The translations under genes and the position numbers were made by a program. Positions 16,778 through 27,817 of a DNA stretch of 64,000 nt are shown here, one piece after another (positions within the stretch are counted from its first letter, which is position 1; each line of letters begins with the position of its first letter). The stretch spans positions 186,001-250,000 of the forward strand of contig NZ_NAEW01000002.1 of NCBI RefSeq assembly GCF_002075345.1. Reading direction: 5' to 3'. A model generated the notes under the pieces. It ran no database searches, had not been told where the DNA came from, and was given only the letters and a program-made list of their open reading frames with translations. This DNA comes from Citrobacter braakii (lineage in GTDB: Bacteria; Pseudomonadota; Gammaproteobacteria; Enterobacterales; Enterobacteriaceae).

Positions 16778-18159
16778 ACACTTCAGAACTTGAAACCCTT
16801 ATTCGTAACATTTTGAGTGAGCAACTTGCCCCGGCAAAAGCAGAAGTTAAGGGTAATGGAATTTTTCCGTCCGTTAGCGAAGCGATCGATGCCGCTCATC
16901 AGGCTTTTCTGCGTTATCAGCAATGTCCATTGAAAACCCGCAGCGCCATCATTAACGCCCTGCGAGAAGAGCTGACGCCTCACCTTGCTTCATTGGCTGC
17001 TGAAAGCGCTGCCGAAACGGGAATGGGCAACAAAGAGGATAAGTTCCTTAAAAATAAAGCTGCGTTGGATAATACCCCGGGTATCGAAGATCTCACCACT
17101 ACGGCGCTTACCGGTGACGGCGGCATGGTGTTATTCGAGTATTCACCCTTTGGCGTGATTGGTTCCGTCGCCCCCAGCACCAACCCGACGGAAACCATTA
17201 TTAACAACAGCATCAGTATGCTGGCTGCGGGAAATAGCGTTTATTTTAGCCCACATCCAGGTGCAAAAGCGGTCTCACTGAAGCTGATTACCATGATTGA
17301 AGATATTGCTTTTCGCTGCTGCGGGATTCGGAATCTTGTCGTCACGGTCACAGAACCCACTTTTGAGGCTACCCAGCAGATGATGGCGCACCCTAAAATC
17401 GCAGTTCTGGCGATTACCGGTGGTCCAGGCATTGTTGCTATGGGCATGAAAAGCGGGAAAAAAGTCATTGGCGCAGGCGCAGGCAATCCTCCCTGCATTG
17501 TTGATGAAACAGCCGACCTGGTTAAGGCGGCGGAAGATATCATCAATGGCGCATCCTTTGATTACAACCTCCCCTGCATTGCTGAGAAGAGCCTCATTGT
17601 TGTTGATGCCGTTGCCGAACGACTGGTTCAACAAATGCAGTCTTTTGGCGCGATGCGACTCAATAGCGAAGAGGTAGACAAACTGCGCGCAGTTTGTCTA
17701 CCAGAAGGAATAGCCAATAAACAACTGGTAGGGAAAAGCCCGGCAACCTTACTGGAAGCCGCGGGAATACCGGTTCCGGCAAAAGCACCTCGATTACTGA
17801 TAGGTATCGTCAAGGCTGACGACCCATGGGTTACCAGCGAGCAACTGATGCCAATGCTCCCCATCGTAACGGTGAGCGATTTTGACAGCGCGTTAACGTT
17901 GGCCCTGAAGGTTGAAGAGGGATTGCATCACACCGCCATTATGCATTCGCAAAATGTGTCACGTCTGAACCTTGCCGCGCGCACGCTTCAGACCTCCATT
18001 TTTGTGAAAAATGGCCCCTCTTATGCTGGGATTGGCGTTGGTGGTGAAGGCTTTACCACCTTCACCATCGCAACGCCGACCGGCGAAGGAACGACATCTG
18101 CGCGCACTTTCGCACGCTCTCGTCGTTGCGTGCTGACAAACGGTTTTTCTATTCGCTAA
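16774..18159 (+). CDS. pduP: CoA-acylating propionaldehyde dehydrogenase PduP
   Basis: 461 residues of the aldehyde dehydrogenase superfamily. It oxidises propionaldehyde with NAD and CoA to propionyl-CoA in the compartment. Residues 1-18 (MNTSELETLIRNILSEQL) are the classic encapsulation peptide. The catalytic cysteine is Cys268 in FDYNLPCIAEK. Pathway partners are PduQ, which recycles NADH, and PduL, which recycles CoA. It ends 10 bases before pduQ. Confidence 0.97.
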   Translation: MNTSELETLIRNILSEQLAPAKAEVKGNGIFPSVSEAIDAAHQAFLRYQQCPLKTRSAIINALREELTPHLASLAAESAAETGMGNKEDKFLKNKAALDNTPGIEDLTTTALTGDGGMVLFEYSPFGVIGSVAPSTNPTETIINNSISMLAAGNSVYFSPHPGAKAVSLKLITMIEDIAFRCCGIRNLVVTVTEPTFEATQQMMAHPKIAVLAITGGPGIVAMGMKSGKKVIGAGAGNPPCIVDETADLVKAAEDIINGASFDYNLPCIAEKSLIVVDAVAERLVQQMQSFGAMRLNSEEVDKLRAVCLPEGIANKQLVGKSPATLLEAAGIPVPAKAPRLLIGIVKADDPWVTSEQLMPMLPIVTVSDFDSALTLALKVEEGLHHTAIMHSQNVSRLNLAARTLQTSIFVKNGPSYAGIGVGGEGFTTFTIATPTGEGTTSARTFARSRRCVLTNGFSIR

Positions 18160-18169
18160 TGGGGCCGTT

Positions 18170-19282
18170 ATGAAAAGCTTTTCACTGCAAACTCGATTGT
18201 ACAGCGGCCAGGGAAGCCTGGATGTGCTTAAGCGCTTCACGAATAAGCATATCTGGATTATCTGCGATGGTTTTCTCGCGCGTTCTCCCCTGATTGAAAA
18301 GCTGCGCGACGCGCTGCCAGCGGATAACCGCATCAGCATTTTCAGCGATATCACCCCCGATCCCACCATTAACACGGTAGTACAAGGGATTGCGCAAATG
18401 CAGTCCCTACGACCGGACGTCGTAATTGGTTTTGGCGGTGGCTCTGCACTGGACGCCGCAAAAGCCATCGTCTGGTTCAGCCGACAGTTCGGTATTGAGA
18501 TTGAAACCTGCGTTGCAATTCCCACCACCAGCGGCACGGGATCGGAGGTGACCAGCGCCTGCGTGATTAGCGATCCGGATAAAGGCATTAAGTATCCATT
18601 ATTTAATAAGGCGCTTTATCCGGACATGGCCATCCTTGATCCGACGCTGGTCGTCAGCGTTCCACCAGCCATAACAGCGAATACCGGCATGGACGTATTA
18701 ACGCATGCGCTGGAGGCTTACGTGTCCACGAAAGCCAGCGACTTCACCGATGCGCTGGCTGAAAAAGCGGCACAAATTGTCTTCCAGTACCTGCCTGTCG
18801 CCGTCAGCAAAGGCGACTGCCTGGCAACCAGAGGAAAAATGCACAACGCGTCAACGCTCGCGGGAATGGCATTCAGTCAGGCTGGTCTGGGTATCAATCA
18901 TGCGATTGCCCATCAGTTGGGCGGCCAGTTTCATCTGCCCCACGGACTTGCCAATGCGCTGCTGCTGACCCATGTCATTCATTTTAATGCCCGCGATCCG
19001 CGGGCTGCGAAGCGCTATGCCCGTTTCGCTAAAGCCTGCCACCTATGCCCGGATAACGCGAACGATACGGCGGCACTGAATGCGCTAATTCGTCATATAG
19101 AGCTACTCAAAAAACAGTGTGCGTTACCTTCTTTTGCTGACGCGCTTAAAGACGGAAAGCAAGCCTGGTCACAACGTATACCGTCGATGGTTCAGGCCGC
19201 GCTGGCTGATGTCACGCTGCAAACCAATCCTCGTGTTGCCGACGCCAGCGCCATGCAGGAACTGCTTGAGGAATTATTATGA
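18170..19282 (+). CDS. pduQ: Propanol dehydrogenase PduQ (iron-containing)
   Basis: 370 residues of the group III (iron-dependent) alcohol dehydrogenase family. It reduces propionaldehyde to 1-propanol and regenerates NAD for PduP. The dinucleotide-binding motif GFGGGSALDAAKA and the metal-ligand region with several histidines (NHAIAHQLGGQFHLPHG) are present. It overlaps pduS by 4 bases. Confidence 0.96.
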   Translation: MKSFSLQTRLYSGQGSLDVLKRFTNKHIWIICDGFLARSPLIEKLRDALPADNRISIFSDITPDPTINTVVQGIAQMQSLRPDVVIGFGGGSALDAAKAIVWFSRQFGIEIETCVAIPTTSGTGSEVTSACVISDPDKGIKYPLFNKALYPDMAILDPTLVVSVPPAITANTGMDVLTHALEAYVSTKASDFTDALAEKAAQIVFQYLPVAVSKGDCLATRGKMHNASTLAGMAFSQAGLGINHAIAHQLGGQFHLPHGLANALLLTHVIHFNARDPRAAKRYARFAKACHLCPDNANDTAALNALIRHIELLKKQCALPSFADALKDGKQAWSQRIPSMVQAALADVTLQTNPRVADASAMQELLEELL

Positions 19283-20634
19283 AGACAGCCATGACGGCAG
19301 AGTCCACGCTTTATGATGCGCAGACAATTCGCGAACGCGTTCGCGCAGCGGGTGTTGTCGGGGCCGGAGGCGCAGGCTTTCCTGCTCACGTAAAATTACA
19401 GGCGCAGGTCGATACGTTTCTGGTCAATGCGGCAGAATGTGAACCGATGCTGAAAGTTGACCAGCAATTGATGGCCGTTCAGGCTGAGCGACTTATCCGT
19501 GGCGTTCAATATGCCATGACGGCTACCCGGGCCAGGGCCGGTATTATTGCGCTCAAAGAGAAATATCAAAAGGCTATCAATGCGTTAACGCCCCTTCTGC
19601 CTGCCGGGATCCGCTTACATATTTTGCCTGATGTCTACCCGGCTGGTGACGAGGTTTTGACCATCTGGATGGCAACGGGCCGGAGAGTTCCGCCTGCCGC
19701 GCTGCCGGTCAGCGTCGGCGTGGTGGTCAATAACGTCCAGACTGTACTCAACATCGCCAGAGCCGTTGAGCAGCAATATCCGGTTACGCGCCGTACCCTG
19801 ACCGTTAACGGCGCGGTCGCCAGACCAATCACTCTTACCGTCCCTATCGGAATGTCTTTACGTGAGGTTCTGGCACTGGCCGGTGGTGCTACCGTTGACG
19901 ATCCCGGTTTTATTAACGGTGGTCCGATGATGGGCGGCCTGATTACCTCACTGGATACCCCAGTCAGCAAGACCACCGGGGGACTGTTGGTTTTACCAAA
20001 GTCTCATGCGTTGATTCAGCGGCGGATGCAGGATGAACGCACCGTGCTTTCCGTCGCAAAAACCGTTTGCGAGCAGTGTCGTTTGTGTACGGATTTGTGC
20101 CCAAGGCATTTGATCGGCCATGAATTATCGCCGCACCTGCTGGTTCGCGCGGTTAATTATCAGCAGGCGGCCACACCGCAGTTACTGCTCACAGCCCTGA
20201 CCTGTTCAGAATGCAATGTATGTGAAAGCGTAGCCTGTCCGGTTGGGATTTCACCGATGCGAATTAACCGCATGCTTAAACGCGAGCTACGGGCGCTCAA
20301 CCATCGTTATGAAGGGCCGTTAAATCCTGAGGATGAAATGGCGAAGTATCGGCTTATTCCGGTGAAGCGCCTTATTACCAAACTGGGCCTTAGCGACTGG
20401 TATCACGATGCGCCACTGACTGAGACTGATTATCCCACGGATAAAACGACGCTGTTGCTACGCCAGCATATTGGTGCCAGCGCCATCCCATGTGTACTGC
20501 AGGGCGAACACGTTGTTCGCGGTCAATGCGTTGCCGATGTGCCGTCCGGTGCATTAGGCGCACCTGTCCACGCCAGTATTGACGGTATTGTCAGCGAAAT
20601 TACTGAGCAATCCATCACGGTAATAAGAGGTTAA
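19279..20634 (+). CDS. pduS: Cobalamin reductase PduS (RnfC-like iron-sulfur flavoprotein)
   Basis: 451 residues. The N-terminal half resembles RnfC/NuoF, with [16 protein letters not shown] as a likely NADH/FMN site. Two [4Fe-4S] cluster motifs follow: [12 protein letters not shown] and [15 protein letters not shown]-terminal domain of RnfC type closes the protein. It reduces cob(III)alamin stepwise so that PduO can adenosylate it. It binds the shell protein PduT in Salmonella, and pduT is the next gene. Confidence 0.95.
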   Translation: MKTAMTAESTLYDAQTIRERVRAAGVVGAGGAGFPAHVKLQAQVDTFLVNAAECEPMLKVDQQLMAVQAERLIRGVQYAMTATRARAGIIALKEKYQKAINALTPLLPAGIRLHILPDVYPAGDEVLTIWMATGRRVPPAALPVSVGVVVNNVQTVLNIARAVEQQYPVTRRTLTVNGAVARPITLTVPIGMSLREVLALAGGATVDDPGFINGGPMMGGLITSLDTPVSKTTGGLLVLPKSHALIQRRMQDERTVLSVAKTVCEQCRLCTDLCPRHLIGHELSPHLLVRAVNYQQAATPQLLLTALTCSECNVCESVACPVGISPMRINRMLKRELRALNHRYEGPLNPEDEMAKYRLIPVKRLITKLGLSDWYHDAPLTETDYPTDKTTLLLRQHIGASAIPCVLQGEHVVRGQCVADVPSGALGAPVHASIDGIVSEITEQSITVIRG

Positions 20635-20636
20635 TC

Positions 20637-21191
20637 ATGTCTCAGGCTATAGGGATTTTAGAACTCACCAGCATTGCCAAAGGAATGGAAGCGGGCGATG
20701 CCATGTTAAAAAGCGCGAATGTGAATTTACTTGTCAGCAAGACCATCTGCCCGGGTAAATTTCTGCTCATGCTCGGTGGTGACGTAGGCGCAGTACAACA
20801 GGCGATCGCCACCGGAACTTCTCTTGCTGGCGATATGCTCGTTGATAGTCTGGTACTACCCAACATTCACGCCAGCGTACTTCCTGCGATCAGTGGACTT
20901 AACAGCGTGGATAAGCGTCAGGCCGTGGGCATTGTTGAAACATGGAGCGTTGCGGCCTGCATCTGCGCCGCCGACCGTGCGGTTAAAGCCTCCAATGTCA
21001 CGCTGGTACGCGTCCATATGGCATTTGGTATCGGTGGCAAGTGCTACATGGTTGTCGCTGGCGATGTGTCTGATGTGAATAACGCAGTCACAGTTGCCAG
21101 TGAAAGTGCGGGTGAAAAAGGCCTGTTGGTTTACCGTTCGGTCATCCCTCGTCCGCATGAAAGCATGTGGCGACAGATGGTGGAGGGATAA
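20637..21191 (+). CDS. pduT: Microcompartment shell protein PduT with Fe-S site
   Basis: 184 residues with two tandem BMC domains, forming trimers. Cys38 in SKTICPGKF is at the position which, in Salmonella, binds a [4Fe-4S] cluster at the trimer pore, one cysteine per subunit. This is thought to pass electrons to or from PduS. The start lies two bases after the pduS stop; the end overlaps pduU by one base. Confidence 0.95.
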
Positions 21192-21541
21192 TGGAAAGAC
21201 AACCCACCACGGATCGCATGATTCAGGAATATGTTCCTGGCAAGCAGGTTACGCTGGCGCATCTTATCGCTAATCCGGGTAAAGATTTGTTCAAGAAACT
21301 GGGATTACCAGAATCGGTTTCCGCAATCGGTATTCTGACGATTACCCCCAGCGAAGCCTCAATCATCGCCTGTGATATCGCCACGAAATCCGGGGCGGTA
21401 GAGATTGGTTTTCTCGACCGTTTTACCGGCGCTGTGGTACTGACGGGCGATGTTTCCGCCGTTGAGTACGCGCTGAAACAGGTAACCCGGACGTTGGGCG
21501 AAATGATGCGTTTTACCGCCTGTCCCATCACCCGGACATAA
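21191..21541 (+). CDS. pduU: Microcompartment shell protein PduU (permuted BMC domain)
   Basis: 116 residues, a circularly permuted BMC domain with an N-terminal extension ([20 protein letters not shown]) that forms a beta-barrel capping the pore in the Salmonella structure. The start at 21191 shares its A with the pduT stop codon (TAATG) and follows GGAGGG. An earlier in-frame ATG at 21167 lies inside pduT and was not chosen. Confidence 0.95.
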
Positions 21542-21545
21542 TCTC

Positions 21546-23197
<1,652 letters not shown>

Positions 23198-23199
23198 TA

Positions 23200-23223
23200 T
23201 TGCCGCACCGCAAATTGCGGCAA
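23200..23223 (+). repeat. Hairpin in the pduW-pduX gap
   Basis: TTGCCGCA and TGCGGCAA form an 8-bp inverted repeat just after the pduW stop. There is no T-run, so it does not look like a standard terminator. It may slow transcript decay or partly separate pduX from the operon. The pairing is seen; any role is inferred. Confidence 0.4.
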
Positions 23224-23289
23224 ATCATGGTAATAGCGCGATCGCCATGACACTATGCGCCGAGGATTGCTGAACACAAAGGTGAAGAC

Positions 23290-24156
23290 GTGGCTGTTGC
23301 GCAATGTCCCGCATCGTGCGGAGAACTTATCCAGGGCTGGATTCTGGGCAGTGAGAAACTGGTCTCCTGCCCGGTCGAATGGTATAGCACCGTTGAGGTC
23401 ACTTCAGGCTCACCGCTGACAGATGAACGTCCACTTTCTCGGGCAATGGTTGACAGGTTATTACAGCACTGGCAGTACCCGGCGCATCTCAGTCAGGATA
23501 TCCGGATAGATGTTCAGTCAACCATTCCCATCGCGAAAGGAATGGCCAGCAGCACTGCGGATATTGCCGCCACGGCCATCGCCGCAGCGCATTATCTGGG
23601 TCATCAACTGGACGAGCCAACACTGGCACAGCTTTGCGTTTCTCTGGAGCCAACCGACAGCACCGTTTTTCGTAAGCTAACCCTTTTCGATCATAACAAC
23701 GCTTCCACGCAAATTGGTTGTGAAGCTCAGCCTCAACTCGATCTGCTGGTTCTCGAAAGCCCTGAAACATTGCGTACCGCGGATTATCACCGTATTCCAC
23801 GTCATTCCGGCTTGCAGGCGGGAGCTGCGGCCCTCCAACGGGCATGGGAAAAAGTACAGGAAGCCTGTATTAGCCAAAATCCTTACCGGTTGGGAGAAGC
23901 GGCTACGCTTAGCGCAATCGCCAGCCAATTGCTGTTACCAAAACCGGATTTTGATTCACTATTAGCACTGGTGGAAGAATGTGATTTATACGGCGTCAAC
24001 GTCGCGCACAGCGGCAGCGTAGTCGGACTGATGCTGGACAGAAATCGTCATGATGTGGATTACATTAAATGGATGCTGACGCAGAAAAAACTTACGATTC
24101 ACTGGCCAGAACAGCATTTGTTACGCATGGTAACGGGCGGGGTCGAACTGCAATAA
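23290..24156 (+). CDS. pduX: L-threonine kinase PduX
   Basis: 288 residues, GHMP kinase family, with the ATP-binding motif PIAKGMASSTADIAA near residue 80. It phosphorylates L-threonine; the product feeds the aminopropanol side chain of cobalamin, so it links pdu to B12 synthesis. I placed the start at GTG 23290, preceded by AAAGGTG about 5 bases away. No ATG or GTG lies between the in-frame stop at 23248 and this codon. As I remember it, the Salmonella protein is about 12 residues longer. The product ends 40 bases before the end of yeeX, which runs the other way. Confidence 0.9.
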   Translation: MAVAQCPASCGELIQGWILGSEKLVSCPVEWYSTVEVTSGSPLTDERPLSRAMVDRLLQHWQYPAHLSQDIRIDVQSTIPIAKGMASSTADIAATAIAAAHYLGHQLDEPTLAQLCVSLEPTDSTVFRKLTLFDHNNASTQIGCEAQPQLDLLVLESPETLRTADYHRIPRHSGLQAGAAALQRAWEKVQEACISQNPYRLGEAATLSAIASQLLLPKPDFDSLLALVEECDLYGVNVAHSGSVVGLMLDRNRHDVDYIKWMLTQKKLTIHWPEQHLLRMVTGGVELQ

Positions 24157-24179
24157 GGGTCGCCGCACGGCAGCGACCC
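24157..24179. terminator. Possible terminator hairpin between pduX and yeeX
   Basis: GGGTCGC and GCGACCC form a 7-bp GC-rich stem with a 9-base loop right after the pduX stop, between two convergent genes. Neither side has a clear T-run, so intrinsic termination is only possible. Confidence 0.45.
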
Positions 24180-24196
24180 GGACAAGCATAAAATCG

Positions 24197-24532
24197 TTAC
24201 TCGGCTTTCGCTTCGCCGTTTTTCACTTCGCCCATGGCTTTCAGCTTTTTAGAGATATCGCGGCGTTCTTTAGAGATCTCGGCGTTTTTGATGATGTAGT
24301 CATCAACACGATCTTCATAATCGCTTTTCATGCTGGCAATGATGCCCTGAATCGCTTCCACGCTCATACCTGGCTTGATGTAGTCGCTCAGGTTGTCCAA
24401 CAGCAGAACGCGTTTCTGGTTGTCACGGATCTTTTTCTCAACGTCCTGGATTTCACGTTGCAGTTTGTTTTTACGACGGAACAGACGAACAAATTCCAGC
24501 ACGTCCTGGAAAGAAGGCTTGGTAGTTTCCAT
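24197..24532 (-). CDS. yeeX: YeeX, DUF496 (UPF0265) family protein
   Basis: 111 residues, nearly identical to E. coli YeeX except for two extra C-terminal residues. It is highly charged and predicted to be mainly helical/coiled coil ([20 protein letters not shown]). The molecular function is unknown to me. The start METTKPSF at 24532 matches the family; an in-frame ATG at 24613 would add 27 non-conserved residues. It is a stable chromosomal neighbour of yeeA/sbmC in enterobacteria. Confidence 0.93.
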   Translation of the reverse strand: METTKPSFQDVLEFVRLFRRKNKLQREIQDVEKKIRDNQKRVLLLDNLSDYIKPGMSVEAIQGIIASMKSDYEDRVDDYIIKNAEISKERRDISKKLKAMGEVKNGEAKAE

Positions 24533-24610
24533 TTTTACACCCCTGATAATGTGAGATTCGGATTCGTTAAAACAACGGCTAAAGTGGGTCAACATTACTT
24601 TCATGCCCGC

Positions 24611-24670
24611 CATACTTCAAGTTGCATCTGCATCGACAATGCATGGTTGAAACCTGAGTTATCGAGGGTA
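24611..24670. repeat. Degenerate copy of a short intergenic repeat
   Basis: The 21 bases from 24611 (CATACTTCAAGTTGCATCTGC) are identical to those at 61437 upstream of wcaA. The right arm, with TTGAA and GAGGGTA, is only a loose inverted match. The element looks like a decayed palindromic intergenic repeat of a type common in enterobacteria. Confidence 0.55.
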
Positions 24671-24770
24671 AAGCCATTGCAGTTACCAATGGTTTTAGCC
24701 TTTTTCAGTATCATACCTCTAATCTTTGCTGAATCGAAGCAGCAGTAGAACCAATCCCCTCATCTGCTCT

Positions 24771-25829
24771 TTATTTGCGCAGTGCGCGACAGATTAAATG
24801 TGAAAGTAACTCGAGTTGTCGAGCCATCTCCATGTTCAACCAAACGTAGCCGTGAATGGGCGTTTCTGCGACATTATCGCCTTTATGCTCAGCAATAAGC
24901 TGACGCAGCTCTGCCACGGTGTCATTGAGCTTTTCCGTATTGGCAAGCACCGGCTGCGGATTACCTTCATACAAGGCGTGGGTTATTGTCAGTAGTGCCT
25001 GCTGGGTCCTGAGCTGAGTTTCACGCAGCGTATGCGCATTCAACATGACAAAGTGGCTGGTACGGCTGGCCCACAGCGCATTAATTTGCAGCTCGAGCAT
25101 GCAGACCAGATTGCGATTCACCGTCTGAATAGCCTCAAAGATCGACTTTTGAATGCGGGTTTCCTTGCTGGCAGGAGCGATGAGCCCACGCATTTTGACA
25201 ACGTCGCTCAACAGTTGTTGTAAATGCTTCTCCAGCCGCGGTTGCTCGAGCAGATTGGGGGATAGCGCGGCCTGATACACCCGATTGTACCCCGTGACGC
25301 AATGCGCCAGTTGGATACGCCAGTGTATAAATGCTCGCTGCGGCCAGATGCCGGTAAACAGCATCGCCAGTAACGACCCCAGAATAACATCACCACCGCG
25401 CCATAACGCGGTATTCATATCTCCGGCAGGCGCACCCACGACCACGGCAAGCGTTATGCCAATCAGTAGCGCCTGATACGGCCTTTTCCCCAGCGCCAGC
25501 CAGCCGCAGAGAAACATCGCTACCGCGCACCATATCAGCATTAACGGCAGCGAGAAGAGTTCCAGACGCAGGGCAACCAGTCCCAGGACCGAGCCCAGGA
25601 TCGTGCCGCCTATACGTTCAAAGGCCCTGGGAACAACGTTACCCCAAAAAGATATTGGCCCCATGATCACCACCAGCGTGATCAGAGGCCATGTACCTTC
25701 GGGAATGTTTAACAGGCGTACCAACAGAAAAGTAAGGAGAAACGCCAGCGCAATGCGAATACCATGCACCACACGATAATGACGATACAAACGAATTTCA
25801 AAAGGACTCAGCGATTTGTCTGCACGCAC
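24771..25829 (-). CDS. yeeA: YeeA, FUSC-family inner-membrane protein
   Basis: 352 residues. The N-terminal half has about six hydrophobic segments (for example IRIALAFLLTFLLVRLL and ITLVVIMGPISF); the C-terminal half is soluble and helical. This is the layout of half-size FUSC/AaeB-like proteins, some of which are aromatic-acid exporters. The substrate of YeeA is not established. It is a conserved neighbour of yeeX and sbmC. Confidence 0.9.
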   Translation of the reverse strand: MRADKSLSPFEIRLYRHYRVVHGIRIALAFLLTFLLVRLLNIPEGTWPLITLVVIMGPISFWGNVVPRAFERIGGTILGSVLGLVALRLELFSLPLMLIWCAVAMFLCGWLALGKRPYQALLIGITLAVVVGAPAGDMNTALWRGGDVILGSLLAMLFTGIWPQRAFIHWRIQLAHCVTGYNRVYQAALSPNLLEQPRLEKHLQQLLSDVVKMRGLIAPASKETRIQKSIFEAIQTVNRNLVCMLELQINALWASRTSHFVMLNAHTLRETQLRTQQALLTITHALYEGNPQPVLANTEKLNDTVAELRQLIAEHKGDNVAETPIHGYVWLNMEMARQLELLSHLICRALRK

Positions 25830-25915
25830 TCATGCACTCCGTCAGGGAATAGCAAAGAAGCGAATTGTACCTGTTTTTAGCGTGAAAAGATCATCCTGAT
25901 TTACACCCCAAACAG

Positions 25916-26383
25916 TTACTTCGTCTGCACTGGCACGTACATTTCAATGTCCCAGTAACCGTCCTCCATGCCATTGTTCATATAAACTTCAAAGCAGGGT
26001 TTAGCGGCTATCGTATAAGTTGTATCCTGCAACAGGCGCTCGAAGAACTGATACCAAGGCGTCGCAAAATCGTGATTCTCAACGCGCGCAACGGCGACAG
26101 CATAGTCGCCACCCGCCAGTTCGGTGAGGATCACCCCTTCGCTGTTTTCCGGGATTTCAAAACCTTCAGGCACAGAAACCACGGTATCACAGCGCAATTT
26201 TTCCGCAGGAACAACATCAGGGTTGTCGTAATAAACAGCAATCCATTCCAACGGCACAATCTGTTTACCGTCGACCCACTTCATTAATTGCTCAAACCCC
26301 TGCTTCACCGTTTGTTCCCACGGTCCAACCATATGGAAACCGGCAATCATGCGTTTTTCGACCTGCTTTATCTCGTACTCCAT
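25916..26383 (-). CDS. sbmC: DNA gyrase inhibitor SbmC/GyrI
   Basis: 155 residues, a GyrI-like small-molecule binding domain protein. The start [30 protein letters not shown] matches E. coli SbmC. It binds gyrase, inhibits supercoiling and protects cells from microcin B17 and some alkylating agents. An SOS box 17 bases upstream of the ATG (26400-26419) indicates LexA control, as in E. coli. Confidence 0.95.
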   Translation of the reverse strand: MEYEIKQVEKRMIAGFHMVGPWEQTVKQGFEQLMKWVDGKQIVPLEWIAVYYDNPDVVPAEKLRCDTVVSVPEGFEIPENSEGVILTELAGGDYAVAVARVENHDFATPWYQFFERLLQDTTYTIAAKPCFEVYMNNGMEDGYWDIEMYVPVQTK

Positions 26384-26399
26384 ACAACCTCCACTGTTA

Positions 26400-26419
26400 C
26401 ACTGTATTTATATACAGTG
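26400..26419 (-). promoter_or_regulatory. LexA (SOS) box of sbmC
   Basis: CACTGTATTTATATACAGTG has the CTG-N10-CAG core of the enterobacterial SOS box with an AT-rich centre and near-perfect symmetry, extending to 22 bases (26399-26420). It overlaps the expected promoter of sbmC. Confidence 0.92.
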
Positions 26420-26506
26420 TAATTTCTGGCTATGTCGGCCACAAGGAAATAGTGATTATTATGTGAGCAGATTCGCACTCTTGCCAGTCAGACGCATCAG
26501 GAAAAA

Positions 26507-27679
26507 CTACGCCTTGTGGTGGAAATAGTCGCTCAGGCGCGAGAAAACGCCGCCTTCGCCGACGGATTCCAGCGTAACCAGAGGCCAATGCGCCACCAGC
26601 TTATCCCGATCGTAGAGTTCAATTTCCCCCACACGTTGATGTGCAGCGATGGGAGCAACCAGCTCTTTCTTATCAAGGACATATTTTGCTTTGATGTTAG
26701 GGACTTCTGCTTTAGGCAGGGCCATCCAGAAATCCTGCTCGGTTCCGAGGCTGATTTTTTCTTTATCGCCATACCAGATCCGTTCAGTGCCAACCTGCTT
26801 ACCGCTACGCAAAACCTGCACTGTATCGAAGTTGTGTTGCCCCCATTGCAGCAGTTTACGCGCCTGATCTTCGCGCCCTTTCGCACTCTCCGCACCCATC
26901 ACCACTGCAATCAGACGGCGCTGACCATCGACGGCGGAAGCAATCAGGTTAAACCCGGCACCGGACGTATGCCCTGTCTTCAGGCCATCAACGTTCATGG
27001 TTTTATCCCACAACAAGCCGTTACGGTTTTGCTGTGTGATGCCGTTCCAGGTAAGGCTTTTCTCACTGTACATATGGTAGAAATCCGGTTCCCCGTGGAT
27101 GATAGCGCGAGACAACACGGCCAGGTCGTACGCCGAGCTATGCTGACCCGGCGCATCCAGACCATGTACCGTTTCAAAATGGGTGTCCTGCAGGTTCAGT
27201 TTTTGCGCATAGTTGTTCATCATCGCGACAAACTGCGGCTGCCCTCCGGCGATGTAATCCGCCAGTGCCACGCAGGCATCATTACCGGAATCAACAATTA
27301 ACCCACGGCTGAGGTCACGTACCGAAACGCGATCCCCTTCTTTCAGGAACATCAAGGATGAACCGACAAATACCGGATTATCTTTTGCCCATGCATCGCG
27401 CCCGACGGTCACAATATCTGTCGGACTAATACGCTTGCTGTCAATTGCGCGATCGACAACATAGCCAGTCATCAGTTTCGTCAGGCTGGCAGGATTGCGC
27501 TGCTGGTGTTCATTACCGGCTGTCAGGATTTGGCCCGTGGTGTAATCCATTAACACCCATGCCCCGGCAGTAATCGCAGGAGGTTGTGGGGCGAAGCTCA
27601 CGGCATCGCTCGCCCAGGCGGGCGAAAAACTCATCGTTAATAGTGAAGCGGCAATAAACAAACGGCGTTTCAACAGCAT
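26507..27679 (-). CDS. dacD: D-alanyl-D-alanine carboxypeptidase DacD (PBP6b)
   Basis: 390 residues. Residues 1-23 are a signal peptide ending AWA. The active-site motifs of low-molecular-mass PBPs are present: SLTK at residues 65-68, SGN and KTG. The C-terminus ends with an amphipathic helix (FSRLSDYFHHKA) that holds it to the periplasmic face of the inner membrane. It trims the terminal D-alanine of peptidoglycan stem peptides. The start at 27679 is chosen for the signal peptide; an ATG 42 codons earlier is in frame but non-homologous. Confidence 0.95.
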   Translation of the reverse strand: MLLKRRLFIAASLLTMSFSPAWASDAVSFAPQPPAITAGAWVLMDYTTGQILTAGNEHQQRNPASLTKLMTGYVVDRAIDSKRISPTDIVTVGRDAWAKDNPVFVGSSLMFLKEGDRVSVRDLSRGLIVDSGNDACVALADYIAGGQPQFVAMMNNYAQKLNLQDTHFETVHGLDAPGQHSSAYDLAVLSRAIIHGEPDFYHMYSEKSLTWNGITQQNRNGLLWDKTMNVDGLKTGHTSGAGFNLIASAVDGQRRLIAVVMGAESAKGREDQARKLLQWGQHNFDTVQVLRSGKQVGTERIWYGDKEKISLGTEQDFWMALPKAEVPNIKAKYVLDKKELVAPIAAHQRVGEIELYDRDKLVAHWPLVTLESVGEGGVFSRLSDYFHHKA

Positions 27680-27746
27680 GTCCTCAGGAAAGGGAGAAAT
27701 AGCCGTTCTTTTTACGGAAGTTCTGTCGAACAAACATGGATAAATT

Positions 27747-27780
27747 GCAAGAAAATGTGACATAAAGCACATTTTCTTGC
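27747..27780. repeat. Perfect 13-bp inverted repeat between phsC and dacD
   Basis: GCAAGAAAATGTG and CACATTTTCTTGC pair perfectly around an 8-base loop (ACATAAAG). It lies in the gap between the phsC stop and the dacD start. There is no T-run after it on either strand, so it is not a standard terminator. It could be an operator, an RNA stability element or a weak terminator for phs. Confidence 0.6.
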
Positions 27781-27817
27781 TATCAGGAAAGGGTTTCAGA
27801 GACAAATCTCGCCGGAA

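Noticed and set aside
26516-27301. 261-codon reading frame on the plus strand, opposite dacD
   Set aside because: Antisense to dacD, with low-complexity translation and no homologue that I recognise.
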